Shown: one piece after another, positions 1 to 14,529 of the stretch | Layout of the letters: each line of letters opens with the position of its first letter | Numbering within the stretch: the first letter of the stretch is position 1 | Assembly (NCBI GenBank): GCA_037447605.1 | Contig: CM074808.1 | Location: 34,284-91,783, forward strand | DNA from: Zygnema circumcarinatum | Taxonomy: Eukaryota; Streptophyta; Zygnematophyceae; Zygnematales; Zygnemataceae | Direction: 5' to 3' | Length of the DNA: 57,500 bases | Notes under the pieces: model-generated | Databases searched by the model: none | What the model was told of the DNA's origin: nothing | The model's input: only the letters and a program-made list of their open reading frames with translations | Position numbers and translations under genes: made by a program

Positions 1-98
1 CCCCCCCCCCCTCCCTCCCCCCACTCTCCCCAACCCCCCTCCTCCCCCTCCCCTTCCTCCCTCCTCCTTCCCCCTCCCCCTCCCCTGCGCGCCCTCAC

Positions 99-2164
99 CG
101 GTGCGCCATGCCGAGCTCGACCACCTCCACTCCCTGCTCGGCAGCCTTTTCAAGGAGGCTGTACAGCCCCGGAATGAGGCTCTCGCAGCCCTCGATTCCG
201 AACCGCTTGGACGCTGGAAATTTGGCCGCCAAAAATCGCTCGAAGTTGTCTGCAGAAACACGCAATCAAACACAGCATTCGACTCAAGCAAATTGAAATC
301 AAATGGCCAAGTATCTGAAATCGAGCTTCCAGATTCCTTTGCATGAAGCTGGGGAATTGTGTTTGTCGCTCCGGGTTTTCCAACGTTACGGGCTTTTTGA
401 AGTTTCAAAAATGTACACGTTTTGAGAGTGTCTCAAGCTTCATCCGCCATTTTAATATCTTAATATGTAAAGCAGGCTGTTTTCAATTTAGAGTTATAAA
501 CGGAATTAGAGCAGCAAAAAAAGAGGAAGTCGTCAAATTTCTCTGACTAAAGTTGCTTGGTAATGGCGGCTGCTCCACGACTCTACGCATAGGCCATTAG
601 GGCTTCTCGGTTTGATAGTCCCCTGAAGAGACATGCAGCAGGCGAAAGAGAGCAACTCGATTGCACTGCATACCGGCTGCTGCTTTATGACTGTATGCAT
701 AAGGCTTGCAACTCTTGCAAGTTATGATTCCTTAAGGGCTATCGAAAGAATAGAAAAAAAAACACCCTAAGTAAGGAAGCAAAAGGACGTGCCTGCGTAC
801 AGCAGACGAAAGAGCGCTTCCCGCTTCTGGGAGGGAGTGAAGAGGCTGCGGCGGGGCGGCCTCTCCATGGCGGCCTGAATCCAGAGCTGCTGCTCCTCGC
901 TGGGGAGGTGCGCCGCCTCCACTGTGAGCGTGCCGCAGTAGCTGCTGCGGAGGAGCGCCACCACCTCCTCCAGCGTCCAGAACAGCTGCGTAGCCTTCGC
1001 AATTTTGAGAGTGTCTCCCAGAAAGTACCTGCACGGCGGGCGTGCTCCGCTCTCTTGAGCAGCGGACAGAACATATTACACATCTGCATAACTGCGCGAT
1101 TAGCTTTTCCAGGGAACAGGAGGGAGGGGGGGTAGGGGAGGAAGGGCGGGGGGTGAGGGAGTGCGGCAGGGAGGGAAGGCGGAAGTGGGGAGCTCGAATT
1201 TGCGTTTTCTTCATAGCGGTAGAATCCGAGGTTGATAACCCTAACATTCCAGAAATTTTAAAGACTCCTGCAGGTTTTGAAACCAAAACGAGTTTGAAGA
1301 GTTTTGTACTTAGTGCTATTGTAACTAGGTCACTTGAGACCCTGCGGAACCCTTGCCCTTGCCTATCCTTACTGTCGTCGCATCCGTCACAAAGGTATGC
1401 AGCTCGAAAGTCCTGAAAATGGTTGCTGGTTTCTTTAGTTGTCCAATTTGAAAGTTGTCCGTCACTCGGTTTCCAAGAACGGGTTATTTCTAGAATTTAG
1501 AACTTCTCGGTTGCAAGCACTCAAAGCTCAAAGTGCTCCAGGCTGGTGGCATGGTTTACAGTCTCTTAGTAAATGCCATCATTTGCCTTCAGACCTGCTG
1601 CATTGCACTGAATAAGTGTCCTGGGCATTGGAAAATCTTTAGACGGGTCAAGTGAACCACCAGCACGCTGTAATGCAGAATACCGAGAGTTCCGATGAGG
1701 TGGAGCAAAAGGCTCGCTCCCAGCACCCACCTGCGATGCGGGTCGACATTGTGCAGGCCCACAGCACGCAGGTCGAGGCGCGGATAGTTGCGCAGCAGCC
1801 GCGACAGGTCTGCCGCGTGCGCGGGAGCCTCCACTCTCTCCGCCCATTCGTCGCCCTCCCTCTCCCTCTCCCTCTCCCGCTCACCGTCGGGGTCGTCGTT
1901 GGCGTGCGTGAGCGGCCCGAGCGTGCGGCCAAGCGGGTCGAGCGTGGCCACGAAGTGCCCGCGGTCGCGGAATGCGCGCACCAGCGCCGCCAGCCGCAGC
2001 GTCGCGGCTGTCGTGCTGATGTCCTGCGGCTGCGGGGCCGCGCCCTGGGGGGTGGGAGGCACTCTGCCCGAGCTCGGCCCGGGGTTCAGGGTCGCGCCCC
2101 CTGCCAGCCCGCGCCGACATGCCGGGCCACGGCGAAAGGTCGCCAGAGGCCGCCATGGCGCCAT
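99..2164 (-). CDS. 2-oxoglutarate dehydrogenase E1-like (OGDH/DHTKD1 family), 5' part, runs off the left edge
   Basis: Thiamine-diphosphate E1 subunit of a 2-oxoacid dehydrogenase complex, which decarboxylates 2-oxoglutarate (or 2-oxoadipate) in mitochondria. Predicted exons are 2164-1731, 1028-793 and 249-99, with consistent phases; the gene continues beyond base 1. The start at 2164 gives an Arg-rich, acid-poor leader (MAPWRPLATFRRG...) that looks like a transit peptide. Family blocks follow in order: LVRAFRDRGHFVATLDPLG, then TLEEVVALLRSSYCGTL, then FLAAKFPASKRFGIEGCESL, ending at GMAHR, just before the expected GR of the family's G-M-x-H-R-G-R motif. The GCESLIP segment is closer to OGDH, while GMAHR is more like bacterial-type or DHTKD1 proteins, so the subfamily is open. 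The ThDP-binding and catalytic regions lie outside the window. Intron 2 needs a GC donor (CAG|GCACG). A serine-free stretch of Glu-Arg repeats in exon 1 comes from a simple CTCCCT-type repeat. Confidence 0.82.
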
Positions 2165-3525
2165 GCTGCCTGCCTGCCTTCCCGCTCCCTCCCTCCCGCT
2201 CGCCCGCGCGGCTCTAGCGCGAAGGGCGGGGCTAGCCGTTAGGAGGTCGGCAGGGCACGGCAATACGATATGGGAATCGCGATATTGTCTCGTATCGTGC
2301 GTATCGGTCCGCTCAGCGTGCGCGCTTTTGGTTGGTTGTGAAGTGGATGGCGTCGCGAGCGAGCAGCGCGGGTTCCTACCTGTGTCGGCTTCACCTGGCG
2401 GGCAGGCACGAGGCAGGCACGAGGCAGGCACGAGGCAGGCACGAGGCAGGCACGCAGGCAGGCACGCAGGCAGGCAGCCAGCCCTCAAAGAGTGATGCAG
2501 CCTACATCACAGCAGTAATAAAATCCAAACTCACGTCCGTTCCATGCCATAGTCACCACAGTTTGCAGACCAGCGACGGAAGCAACTCACTTCACCTCCG
2601 CTCACTCCGCCGTTTTGCTCGCAATGTCGCTTGGCCTTGCGCCAGAGTCGCCAGCTTTGTCTAGAGGACATAGTCAGGGACAGGGGTCAACAATTATTCC
2701 CCTGCCTTGAGTTGGCAGAGAACCAAGGGCAGTTACACTAGCTCAGAGAATAGCTCCACACGCAAAAAAATCCCGCAGCATCAACGGTCCAGCGGCTATT
2801 TAATTCAAGTTAATTCTTTTCGCCACGAAAAACAGTGTAGACAATATTCCTTTAGACAGGTTCTACTATACTTGTCTCGTTTTTTTGGCTTTTGCAATCA
2901 GACCACTTGGCCCCATTTTGACCGCTCGTCCAAACTTGGAGCACCCACCTTGAGACTACTTTGCGGGAGGCAGCCAACGAGTGGCACTCCTCACTTAGAC
3001 AACCGCATCATACGTCAATTTCACCTTCCCATATCCAACAGTTTTGCGTCTGTCTACAAGACTGATCCTGAAAAATGAACTCTAAAACAACAGCATAACA
3101 TAGCTAAGTCTACAGCTTTAGAAAAAATCTTTTTATCAATTTTTTTAAAACCAGGCTGACCGCCAGCCCACGTTGTCATGAGTGGTGAGGCCCATCAAAT
3201 CTGATTACGGCACTGCTACAACTCTTGTGCGTAACAATATAACTTGCCCTCCTATTTACAAAGTTGGCATAATGCCTCCCTGTACTCCTGGAGCATCCAG
3301 CGGCTCCCGACAGCATGCCCTCCCTCTGCTGGAGGCTCGGCGGATGCCTGCAACCCCCTCCTCCCCGACCAGAGCAGCCTAAACCCCTTCTAAAGTGCAC
3401 TCCTTCGGCCACGTCCAGGCGGGGGCTTTGCAAGGCCTCGCAGATCCACCTCACTTTCCTGCCACTTCCAGAATTCTGCAAGTATCCACGGGAGTGGAGA
3501 TTTTTGCAAAAAGCATTCCCACAAT
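2165..3525. other. Intergenic: upstream of the E1 gene, 3' flank of Rab2
   Basis: No gene recognised. It holds a GGCA-type minisatellite at 2400-2476 and two CGTATCG motifs at 2291 and 2300, close upstream of the E1 start. From about 2500 the composition becomes more even, with short unrelated open frames. The part near 3300-3525 probably includes the Rab2 3' UTR. Confidence 0.6.
2400..2476. repeat. Minisatellite, unit GGCAGGCACGA
   Basis: About five copies of an 11-base unit (GGCAGGCACGA) pass into GGCAGGCACGC and then GGCA repeats. It lies about 240 bases upstream of the predicted start of the E1 gene, so it is probably in its promoter region. Confidence 0.9.
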
Positions 3526-6213
<2,688 letters not shown>

Positions 6214-6439
6214 GTTTACAAGCCGACTACAGAATCAGGCACTGAAAAATCGAAAGAAATTGAATATCTACTGCCAGCAGTCTCTGGCGCCGGTCAAACG
6301 GCGAGCGGATAGGGGAAAACGGAAGGGAGACGAAAGGGCAGTAGAGAGGGAGCGGCGGTGCAGGAAGTACCGTACCGTAGTCCCCTGCCTGCCTGCCTGC
6401 CTGCCTGCGTGCGTTGCCCAGACTTCCCCTCCCCTCCCC

Positions 6440-6500
6440 TCCCGTGCCGTGCCGTGTCGTGCCGTACCGTGCCGTACCGTGCCGTGTCGTGCCGTGCCGT
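6440..6500 (+). repeat. GCCGT pentanucleotide array
   Basis: Degenerate tandem pentanucleotide (GCCGT, with GTCGT and ACCGT variants), about a dozen units, preceded by CCTGC repeats at 6384-6410. It lies about 230 bases upstream of the Rab2 start codon. Confidence 0.88.
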
Positions 6501-6599
6501 GCCCTGCTCTGCGCCGGAACGGAAGGAAGGCTCCGTTGGGGCTCCGTCCGCCCGGCCCTGCACGCACGCACGCGGAGCCGCATGGTACGAAGGTACGGG

Positions 6600-6755
6600 A
6601 TGCAGGCATGGCATGGCATGGCATGGCATGGCGTGGCAGGGCATCGCGTGGCATGGCATGGCATGGTATGGTATGGTATGGCATGGCATGGTATGGCATG
6701 GCATGGCATGGTATGGTATGGCATGGCATGGCATGGTATGGCATGGCATGGCATG
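6600..6755 (+). repeat. GGCAT/GGTAT pentanucleotide array
   Basis: About thirty units of GGCAT with GGTAT and a few GGCGT variants, in the same intergenic region as the GCCGT array. Read on the other strand the unit is ATGCC, which is GCCGT with its CpG changed to CpA. Confidence 0.93.
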
Positions 6756-6974
6756 ACCGCGCGCCATGCGGCTGCGAGCCATGCCGCGTGGGCCGTGGTC
6801 GACAGCACGCTCCCTCTCTCGGCCCAGGGCGGCGATCTCGCCCGCCCGGCCGCATGGCTGGCTGGCCATGGCTGGATCGTGAGAATCATGTTTGCCATGC
6901 GACCCGCGTCTCTTGTTTGCTTGCACTTCGCCCTCGTACGCCTCCGCGGTCGTCCGTTCCTTGGACGAGGCAGG

Positions 6975-7021
6975 CGAGTGTGCGTGTGCGTGTGCGTGTG
7001 CGTGTGCGTGTGCGTGTGCGT
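6975..7021 (+). repeat. GTGTGC hexanucleotide microsatellite
   Basis: About seven perfect copies of GTGTGC upstream of Rab2. Confidence 0.93.
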
Positions 7022-8155
7022 GGTGGCCACCAGTACAATGGTCGGTTTCGCATGCTTTACGAACATGTTGTGGATTGCTTCTCGCTCGCGGTGCTCTTGG
7101 CATGCTGTCGTGCGAAGCTTTGGTTCTCTACGTCACATTTCTAGTAGTCGTGTTTATTCTTCTTGTACTGTCGCTCTGAAATCCACAAGTTTGCATTCCA
7201 ACAAGCTCAAACATTAACCTATCCATGGATTCACAATCGTGGGGTTTCAAGAGGTTTTACGAGGTTCCTTCGGTTTTAGCAGGCATGCTCTGCACGGAAG
7301 ATAATGTAACAGGGTCTAGGAAAAATGGCATTGTAACAACTTTGCGACATGTTTACAATGTTAGTAGTCTTTATATGGCGCCTACTCGTCAATGTTGATT
7401 GATACGACACCCCTTGTCACGTCTTCCTTTTGTAGAAATTGTTGAGAAATCGATTTGTTCCGAGTAAGTTCTAAATGTCGTACTTCACACCCCCCCCAAT
7501 GCCCGTCCATGTGTGCTGCAGTCCCTCAAACGTTGAGGTTCAATAATTAATGTAATATCCCCCAACAAAACAACAAAGTATGAGAGGTGCGAGAGAACAT
7601 GATATGGATGATAAATTATCTTTGCGATATTATTCTGTTGGCCAATAGGATACGATTTTTCACTACAATATGGTAAAAATTTGCAACGGCTCGTGCCATG
7701 CACAATGAGAAGATTCTTGACGACTGCGTAGTGTCTAGGATGGTCTGACATATGTTTTGTACAATAGCTCGCAACCTTCTTGTAATTTGTGCGCGACAGG
7801 ATGAACACGGAGTGCAGGGGAAAGAACGGGTTTATCTAAACCTAGATACAAGTTTAATTAGACTTGCAATTATTTTGTAACAAAGCTGAAAGCGCGACCG
7901 AAAATATACACGGACGGCGAACGACTCACTCTGAGTGCGAGATGGATGACTGCACAACGGATGTGATGCAATGTGTGCAAGTGATGACGACATGTGCAAC
8001 AATAATAGTTTCGGGATGATCTCGAACTCCGTCCGGTACAGTACTCCGGTGCCACACTGCCACCTCGAACTCAACGTCAACTTCAGCGAGGCCGCCCCGC
8101 GGGCCGCGGCAGGGCAAACTCCCCGCGTGACACGACGTGACAGGGGTGATGGTGA

Positions 8156-8169
8156 GTACCGTACGGTAC
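8156..8169. repeat. Perfect 14-bp palindrome GTACCGTACGGTAC
   Basis: Fully self-complementary, with three GTAC cores, followed at once by two more GTAC-containing words (8161-8175). It lies about 1 kb upstream of the hnRNP-like start. Confidence 0.85.
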
Positions 8170-9204
8170 AGTACAGTATCGATTTGTCCGTACGGCACTG
8201 ACCAGCACGCGAGCATTGCAGTGGCCCGGGGGCTGCGGGGGGGCATCGGACGGTCCATGTGCGGCCCCCTCCCGGGAGCCTGCTCATCGGACGGCTCCCG
8301 GTCGCCGAGAACGTCCCAGATTCATTCCCTCCCTCCCTCCAGCACGCAGGCGGGCGGGCGGGCAGGCGGGCGTGCCCTCTCCCGCCCCCGCTCGCTGCAT
8401 CCCTCCGCCCGCCCGCCCGCGCGCGCCCTAACGCCCGCCCCCCCGCCTCCTCGCCCTCTCTCTCGCTCGCGCCCGCCCGCCCGCCAGGTAACCGCCCGCC
8501 ATAAGTAGAGGAAGCCGCCTCTCGCTCGCGCGCCGCTCTCGCTCTCTCCCCTGCCTTCCTAATCCGACCGCGGGTTCCCTCAGAGGTCGCCACTCAACAG
8601 CAGGCGCTATTTTGGCAGGTACGGCGTCACTGCTCTCTGTGCCGGGAGTCTGGAGGTTTTGGAAGGGTTTATGGTAACCAGCTTCCCGGCACGAATCAGT
8701 GGCGTTATGCTCTGTGGAGGAGACTGGACGAAGGATTCCTTGCACGGCGGTAGTGTGCTGAGGGCTCGACATGGTCCCTTTTCCTGTTGGCATGGAAGTG
8801 TAGAGTTCACTCCTGCTCAAAGCCGAGCGATGAAGGTGTTGTTGTGCTCGCTTTAATTCAAGCGAAAGTGTTCGCATATTAGGGATAAAGCGAGAGCGTT
8901 TAGCAGACTCACTTGCAGCGCTGTCTGTTTTAGCAGAGTAGGGCTAGCTATGTGTGGACGAAGTTGCTCCTCAGGTTTCATTCCCAAGCAGGCCTCTCTG
9001 CGTATCTGGCTGCGCGGGTTGTGAAGGGCGAATTCTGCGTCTTTGTCTTTCCGGTCCATTTGGCTCGGGCCTGCTGCGTCCGCAGAATTGTGTGTAACGG
9101 CGCTGGTCGCAGTTCAAATCGAGAGCGGTGTGCTGATCATTAGTTGAGGTCCTCCGGGGACGTGCCTGCGGTGCTGTCGCAGCAGGGGAGGAATATCAGG
9201 CGCA

Positions 9205-12200
9205 ATGTCGGGAGCGGCAGGGTTGGTGGGAGGCAGCGCCCTTGACGACGAGCTGTAAGTTTCAAAGCAACTGCCGCGTATAGTTTGGCCGGAACAGGGT
9301 CGTCCAGTGAGTGCATGCTATACAGCTCCAGGTATTTCGTTCCGTTGAATTTCCTAAGCTCCTGAAGTCAATCTACGGAACCTGATTTTGGGATTACCTC
9401 TGGTTCATATGAGTACGCTCAGGGTACTAGCGCATCATTAAAGCAATTTGGAGTGCCTGTGGAAATGGATTTATTCAGCGTTATAGCATTTTGAGCTCTT
9501 CTTACCGAGAATCTGTCCTATAAAGTTTGCTGAAGCAATAATCGTGAGTGGCGTGGTACGTCACTTGACGCCGAGTGGGTTACACTTGCAGTAAGCGGAG
9601 CAATGTCGTGAGACTGAGGGGTCTACCGTTCAGTGCTACGGAGGCAGACATCACAGATTTTTTCAAGGGGCTGGATTTGGGGCCGGATGGCGTGGTGATT
9701 CAAGTGAATTTCCAGGGTAAGCGGTGGACTTTTAGACATAGTTATAAACATAGTTTCCTTGTTTGTCTGCAACCTTCTCAAGTTATCTGGTTTTTCAATG
9801 GGACAGCTTACGTTCCTATCTTGGTTGCAAATGTATGGATGGCAGGGCGATCAACTGGACAAGCATACGTTCAGTTTGCCAGCGCGGAACAGGCCAATAA
9901 GGCTTTGGAACGGAACAGGTAACAGGGAAAATGAGTTTGGTCATTCGTGAAGCATGTCCTGGAACTTCTGTTAGTAATTTTTCTCGGCTCATTCAATTTC
10001 TTTTGCATGGTTGCTTATTGGAATATGCTTTCCTTCTTTTCTGCAGGCAGCACATAGGCTCCCGGTATATTGAAGTTTTCAAAGGTCATCCGGCTGACAT
10101 GCAGGTGAGCAGTGATCCCCCGGGATCTTGAAAGCGAAAGAGGGAGAGGGAGGAAGGGAGGGTGAGGGAGAGAGACGGAGGGAGGGAGAAAGAAGTAGGA
10201 GTTAGGGAAGACAGAGGAGGGAAGCATAAGAGGGGTTTGAAGGGGGCTGTGTCTCTACCATTTTTTACCAATGTAGTGGGAGGTTTTTTGTTCCGCATGG
10301 AGGGTTTCGTCTGCATGGGCTTCATACTGAGGGAGGGGTTTCGTCGTCATCTCGCATGGCGGAGAAAGAAGGATTCAAAGTCGGGTTTTCCTTCTCTTTC
10401 TAAGTGTAGGGGAGGGCCTGGGAAGTAAACTTGCAGCTGTTTTTCTGGTGTTAACTGCAGGCTGCACTGCGGATGGTGGGACGGGGCGGCGGTAGTTCCT
10501 CTGTTTTGGCTGCGAGTACGGGGGCGGTGAATGGGGGCGTTGTCGGGACAGGAATCCCAGGCATGGCGGGGAATCCGGATATGCGCTACACGGGAGTGGT
10601 GCGCATGCGTGGCATGCCCTACAGGTGGGTCTGCATGGGATGGACCCTTTATCCAAGGAAAAGTACGAAAGCATCCCTTTATGCGAGATTATATGCAAGA
10701 ACTTCATGCACGGCTGTATAAGAAAGAACTGTACTTTACAAAAGTACTTTCAACTCTGGCGGGATGATAAATTCTTGACATATCAACCATAGACACCTGA
10801 TGCACAAGTGTTAGAAGACTGCTCCCGTAGCAACAGATGTCAGGGCTTTTCCAACGTCAGGTTGAGTCTTAATGTACGTACTTCAGTGATGTACAGACAT
10901 GGCACGAGTTATTCATCGCTAAGTGCTAACGTCATGTTTTTTTTTTGTGATGGATCTGTTGCTTTATCAATACTTCGGAGGCTCTCTGACTCAAATTTCA
11001 TGCCTGGGATTCTGTCCATTTTCCAGCTGCACGAACGCAGACATTACAGCCTTCTTTAAAGGAATGCAGATTGTGCCAGATGGAATCTTCCTTCAGACCC
11101 ATGCTGATGGACGACCAACTGGGGAGGTAAGTCTGCAGGCTTTTGATTATGTGGAATTCAGGATTCTGCTGCGTGTTTGAAGCATTTTCACGGTTCTGGA
11201 CCTATCCACTGTCCAGTTCTGTCATTGTCTAGGGTCCTCATTGTTTTCCTTTACTCCGGGTGTGAAATTTCATTTCGGCTAATTTTGCTGTAAATGAATT
11301 ACTCTTCCTTTCCTTTCTTCCCCATTCCCTCTGTGAATGAAGGCTGTACTGGCTGTGTCTGTAGAAGAGCAACGTGTATTGCATGTTTATCGAGATAATT
11401 TGGTAACCTTACGAGCTGGTTCTGGTTCTGGTTCTGGTTCTGGTAAACGGTCTTAATTCTCAACCTTAAACGCCCAAACGCCTACTATCCGGGCAGTCTA
11501 TATTGAACCCTGGTATTGTTGCCTCAATGATTTTTTTTCAGGCTTTCGTGGAGTTCCTCAATGAGGAGACAGCTGCTCGTGCGATGCAGCTTCATCGGGA
11601 GCCCATGGGTTCGGTAAGCACAATTGCATCATCCTGCTTTTTTTGAAAATTGGGAAGATAATCATTTGAGGAAGTAGAATGTCCAGTTTTTTGTCCAACT
11701 CGATACGCACATTGTTCATCTTTGGGCATCTGTTTGTATTTAAGTGTTGCTATAAGTATTTCAAACTTGCACTTAGTCAATGGACATTCATTTATCAGTC
11801 TCTGTTGTATGCCACTTGCATGGATCTGTTTGTATTTAAGTGTTGCTATAAGTATTTCGAACTTGCACTTAGTCAATGGACATTTATTTATCAGTCTCTG
11901 TTGTATGCTACTTGCATGGGAGAGCGGCCATGATGATATTGAGTTGGGTTGTTTATCCTTTGAAGGACCATAAGTTTATAGTGAAATCGTTTAACTCACT
12001 ACCAGAGTAGTCGACATTTTTAGTGATCTTTTACGCTTGTGTTGTTTCCATTATTGTTGGTGTTGCAGTTTCACTAAATTCAAACTTTTGTAGTTGACTT
12101 TTTCGAGAGCAGATTTCAGTTCTCTCTTTGCGGAACTGAATGATGCCTACTTTCGTTTCTGTGCAGCGATATGTGGAGCTGTTCCGCAGTACAAAGGGAG

Positions 12201-13810
12201 AAATGATGACAGCAGTGCAGCAAAAAATGTATGGCATGTACCCAGGTGCCGGGTATGGGCAGTTCGGGATGGGGCAGGTAATGCTGTTGGAACTTCCTTC
12301 TTTGTTAATTTGCAAAGTACAAAGAACGGCCTGGTCAAGAGTTTTCAGAGTCCGTTACTTGATATCGTGGTGATATGCTTGTTTTTGGTTTTGCAGCCAT
12401 GGAGGAATGCACTGCTGGAGTTTTTGGGAGTGTGTTGGATCATATAATAGCAAATATCAAGCAATGAAAAACGTTTTTTGGCATTACAGCTGTCAAACAA
12501 GGCTGTTTTTTATTAGTAGTTGTCTCACAATGATTGACTGCTATTATCTTGAGACTGTTTTACTTACACTCTGAAAATGTTTGTTTGCAGATGGGGATGA
12601 TGGGCATGATGGGAATGGGGGGTATGGGCATGGGACTGGGGGGAATGGGGATGATGGATTCGGGAGAGAATGTCTGCATCAAGATGCGGGGACTCCCATA
12701 TAATGCAGGGCAGCGGGAAATCATGGACTTTTTTGAAGGGTATCAAATTGTGCAAAGTGGAATCCACATCGTAATGGGGGCAACCGATCGTCCTACTGGG
12801 GAGGCATTTGTCGAGTTTGTCTCACCAGAAGAAGCAGCTCGCGCGATGGAGCGCCATAGGCAAAATATTGGGTCACGCTATATAGAGCTTTTCCGAGCCA
12901 CCAAAAGGTAACTTCTTGTTCTGGCATTCAGATTTTTTTTGTCATTTCAGAGTTATTAAGGGTTTTGTGTAAAACCATTGTCTTCGGCGGATTGCCATGT
13001 GAAGTTGTGTTAAGCAAATGCCGCCTGTTCTTTGTTGACATCTATGCTGTTTTTTTTTCTGTTTTTTGTCTTTAACTGTTGCTATATGGCTCTCTCTTGT
13101 GGCTTGAATTGGATTTTGCCAGCGAGGCACTCCTTGCCATGGGAGGAGGCGCTCTCGCGGGCTTCAACATGGCAGCTGCTCTGGATCCCAACATGCAGCT
13201 GTTGCTTCTTCAGCAGCAGGTGAGAAACGGCTGGCTTAAGTGCTACAATGCAAGGCTCTTATGGAGGTCTCCCGTCATCTTTCATTCTGCCTGCCTCTCC
13301 TCCTTTTCCTTTATTCCTCATGAATTTAGATTGTGATGAGTCCGTCCTGGCTGACGCTGGCACTCCCTGGGAGGGCGGGCGGGGTGACGGATGGCAGCAA
13401 TTGGCTGCCATGGGGATGGCAGGTGGCCTCCCAGCTGGGTGGGGAGTGCAGGACATGCAGAACGCTGCAGCGCAGGCTGCCGCCATGTACCAGCGACAGG
13501 CGGGCACTGCCGGCACTGGGGGCGCCACAAGCACCTACACCTTTGATCCAACTTCTGTAAGCAATCCCCCACTCCTTGTTCCGTTCTCAGCTTTCCAGGT
13601 TTCCAGTATTATGGGGGCTTTCACTTATTTTGGTTTCCTGGAGTACTGGACGATTTGGAAGTCTTAGATTTTCGAGATTTCATGTTTCTAGAAATTAAGG
13701 TGTTCAAGGCTTAGCATGTACTGTTCCTGTAGCTTATATTTGCAGGTCTGGTGTATGAACTTGACTCGCAGGCTTCTATGTTCGATATGTACTTGTCATT
13801 CATGAGCTAG
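9205..13810 (+). CDS. hnRNP F/H or ESRP-like RNA-binding protein with three quasi-RRMs
   Basis: Nuclear RNA-binding protein of the hnRNP F/H-GRSF1-ESRP type, whose animal members bind G-rich RNA and regulate splicing. Exons: 9205-9254, 9592-9716, 9846-9918, 10047-10104, 10461-10624, 11027-11126, 11542-11613, 12167-12277, 12591-12907, 13123-13219, 13398-13556, 13772-13810; total 1365 nt, 454 aa. Three RRMs are seen at about residues 20-100, 147-225 and 275-355. Each has the family pattern LRGLPF, MRGMPY or MRGLPY, then an FF(K/E)G block, a RPTGEAFVEF-type strand (GQAYVQF in RRM1) and a GSRYIE(L/V)F end. A Met/Gly-rich linker (MGMMGMMGMGGMGMGLGG) precedes RRM3. The tail is Ala/Gln/Met-rich. Many land-plant relatives have two RRMs, so three is closer to the ESRP layout. 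The start at 9205 is the first suitable ATG before RRM1. The last short exon is less certain. Confidence 0.88.
11417..11446 (+). repeat. Intronic GGTTCT hexanucleotide repeat
   Basis: About five copies of GGTTCT inside the intron between exons 6 and 7 of the hnRNP-like gene. Confidence 0.85.
11728..11919 (+). repeat. 96-bp tandem duplication in an intron
   Basis: Two adjacent copies (11728-11823 and 11824-11919) that differ at about three bases. They lie in the intron between exons 7 and 8 of the hnRNP-like gene. The few differences point to a recent duplication. Confidence 0.92.
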
Positions 13811-14397
13811 AGGAACAGCCAGCATAAGTCGCCCTGATTCCGACTGAGATCTATGGGGGTTGGTTGTTGGGTATTGGTTGTTGGGTGTTGGCAGAGTCAA
13901 TGATCGGAAGGAACGGGGGAGATGACCTGCTGACGTGGGGGGGCGCTGGATAGGAGCAGGAGGCACTCTAGTGTAAGGGCTTAGGGTTATGGGGGCGAGG
14001 GGGCGCCTAGATGTAGGGCAGCGGGGCCGCCAGGAATGTGAGCGCCACTCGTTGTGGTTCCACGGCCGACTAAGTTGGTTTTGTTCCAGTCGGCTCGCTG
14101 TACTCGAGTGTCTGTGATGCGCCATGGTCCGTCCACGTGTTAACTTCTGCTCGCTCTCCCTCCCTCTCCCTTCCCCCCTGTCCCCTCCTCCCTTCCGTCC
14201 TCTGTCACCACCTCCCTTTCGCTTCTCTTCCCCCTCGTCCTCTCCGTCTTCCCTTTCCCGCTTCCCCTTGGTATGAAAACGGCGCGGAATGAACAAGGGC
14301 GTGACTTGTCTACGATGTTTTGCCTCTCGCCTCTTTGCTGGGGCACTCGTTGTTGGCATTCCCGCAGTGTGGCCGCAGCCTTGCATCACGGCCACCA

Positions 14398-14442
14398 CTG
14401 CTGCTTGCTGCATGGATACAGTGGCCATGCAGCAAGCAACAG
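14398..14442. repeat. 18-bp inverted repeat (hairpin), 9-base loop
   Basis: Arms 14398-14415 and 14425-14442 pair at 17 of 18 positions, including a perfect 14-bp core (TGCTTGCTGCATGG), around a 9-base loop. It lies about 600 bases past the stop of the hnRNP-like gene. It could be a structured 3' RNA element or a remnant of a small mobile element; the sequence alone does not decide. Confidence 0.8.
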
Positions 14443-14529
14443 TACCGGACAGCCTCGCGAAAACACCGCCGAGCAACACCGCCGAGCCAGAGCCTGTCGC
14501 GCTGCCCTCGCGACATGGGGCCAAATAAG

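Larger units (their letters stand above)
6214..9204. other. Intergenic: divergent promoter region between Rab2 and the hnRNP-like gene
   Basis: No gene recognised. It contains CCTG, GCCGT and GGCAT arrays (6384-6760), a GTGTGC array (6975-7021), a more AT-rich stretch at about 7150-7900, a cluster of GTAC sites near 8030-8190, and a CpG-rich, pyrimidine-rich segment (8200-8570). Long open frames at 6227-7144 on both strands are caused by the repeats. The last few hundred bases probably carry the 5' UTR of the hnRNP-like gene. Confidence 0.6.

Noticed and set aside
1-98. C/CT-rich tract at the left edge
   Set aside because: This is the pyrimidine-rich intron that follows the third predicted exon of the E1-like gene on the minus strand; it is not a separate feature.
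9095-9125. GTTCAAATC, like a tRNA T-loop
   Set aside because: No acceptor stem, D-loop or anticodon stem could be fitted around it.
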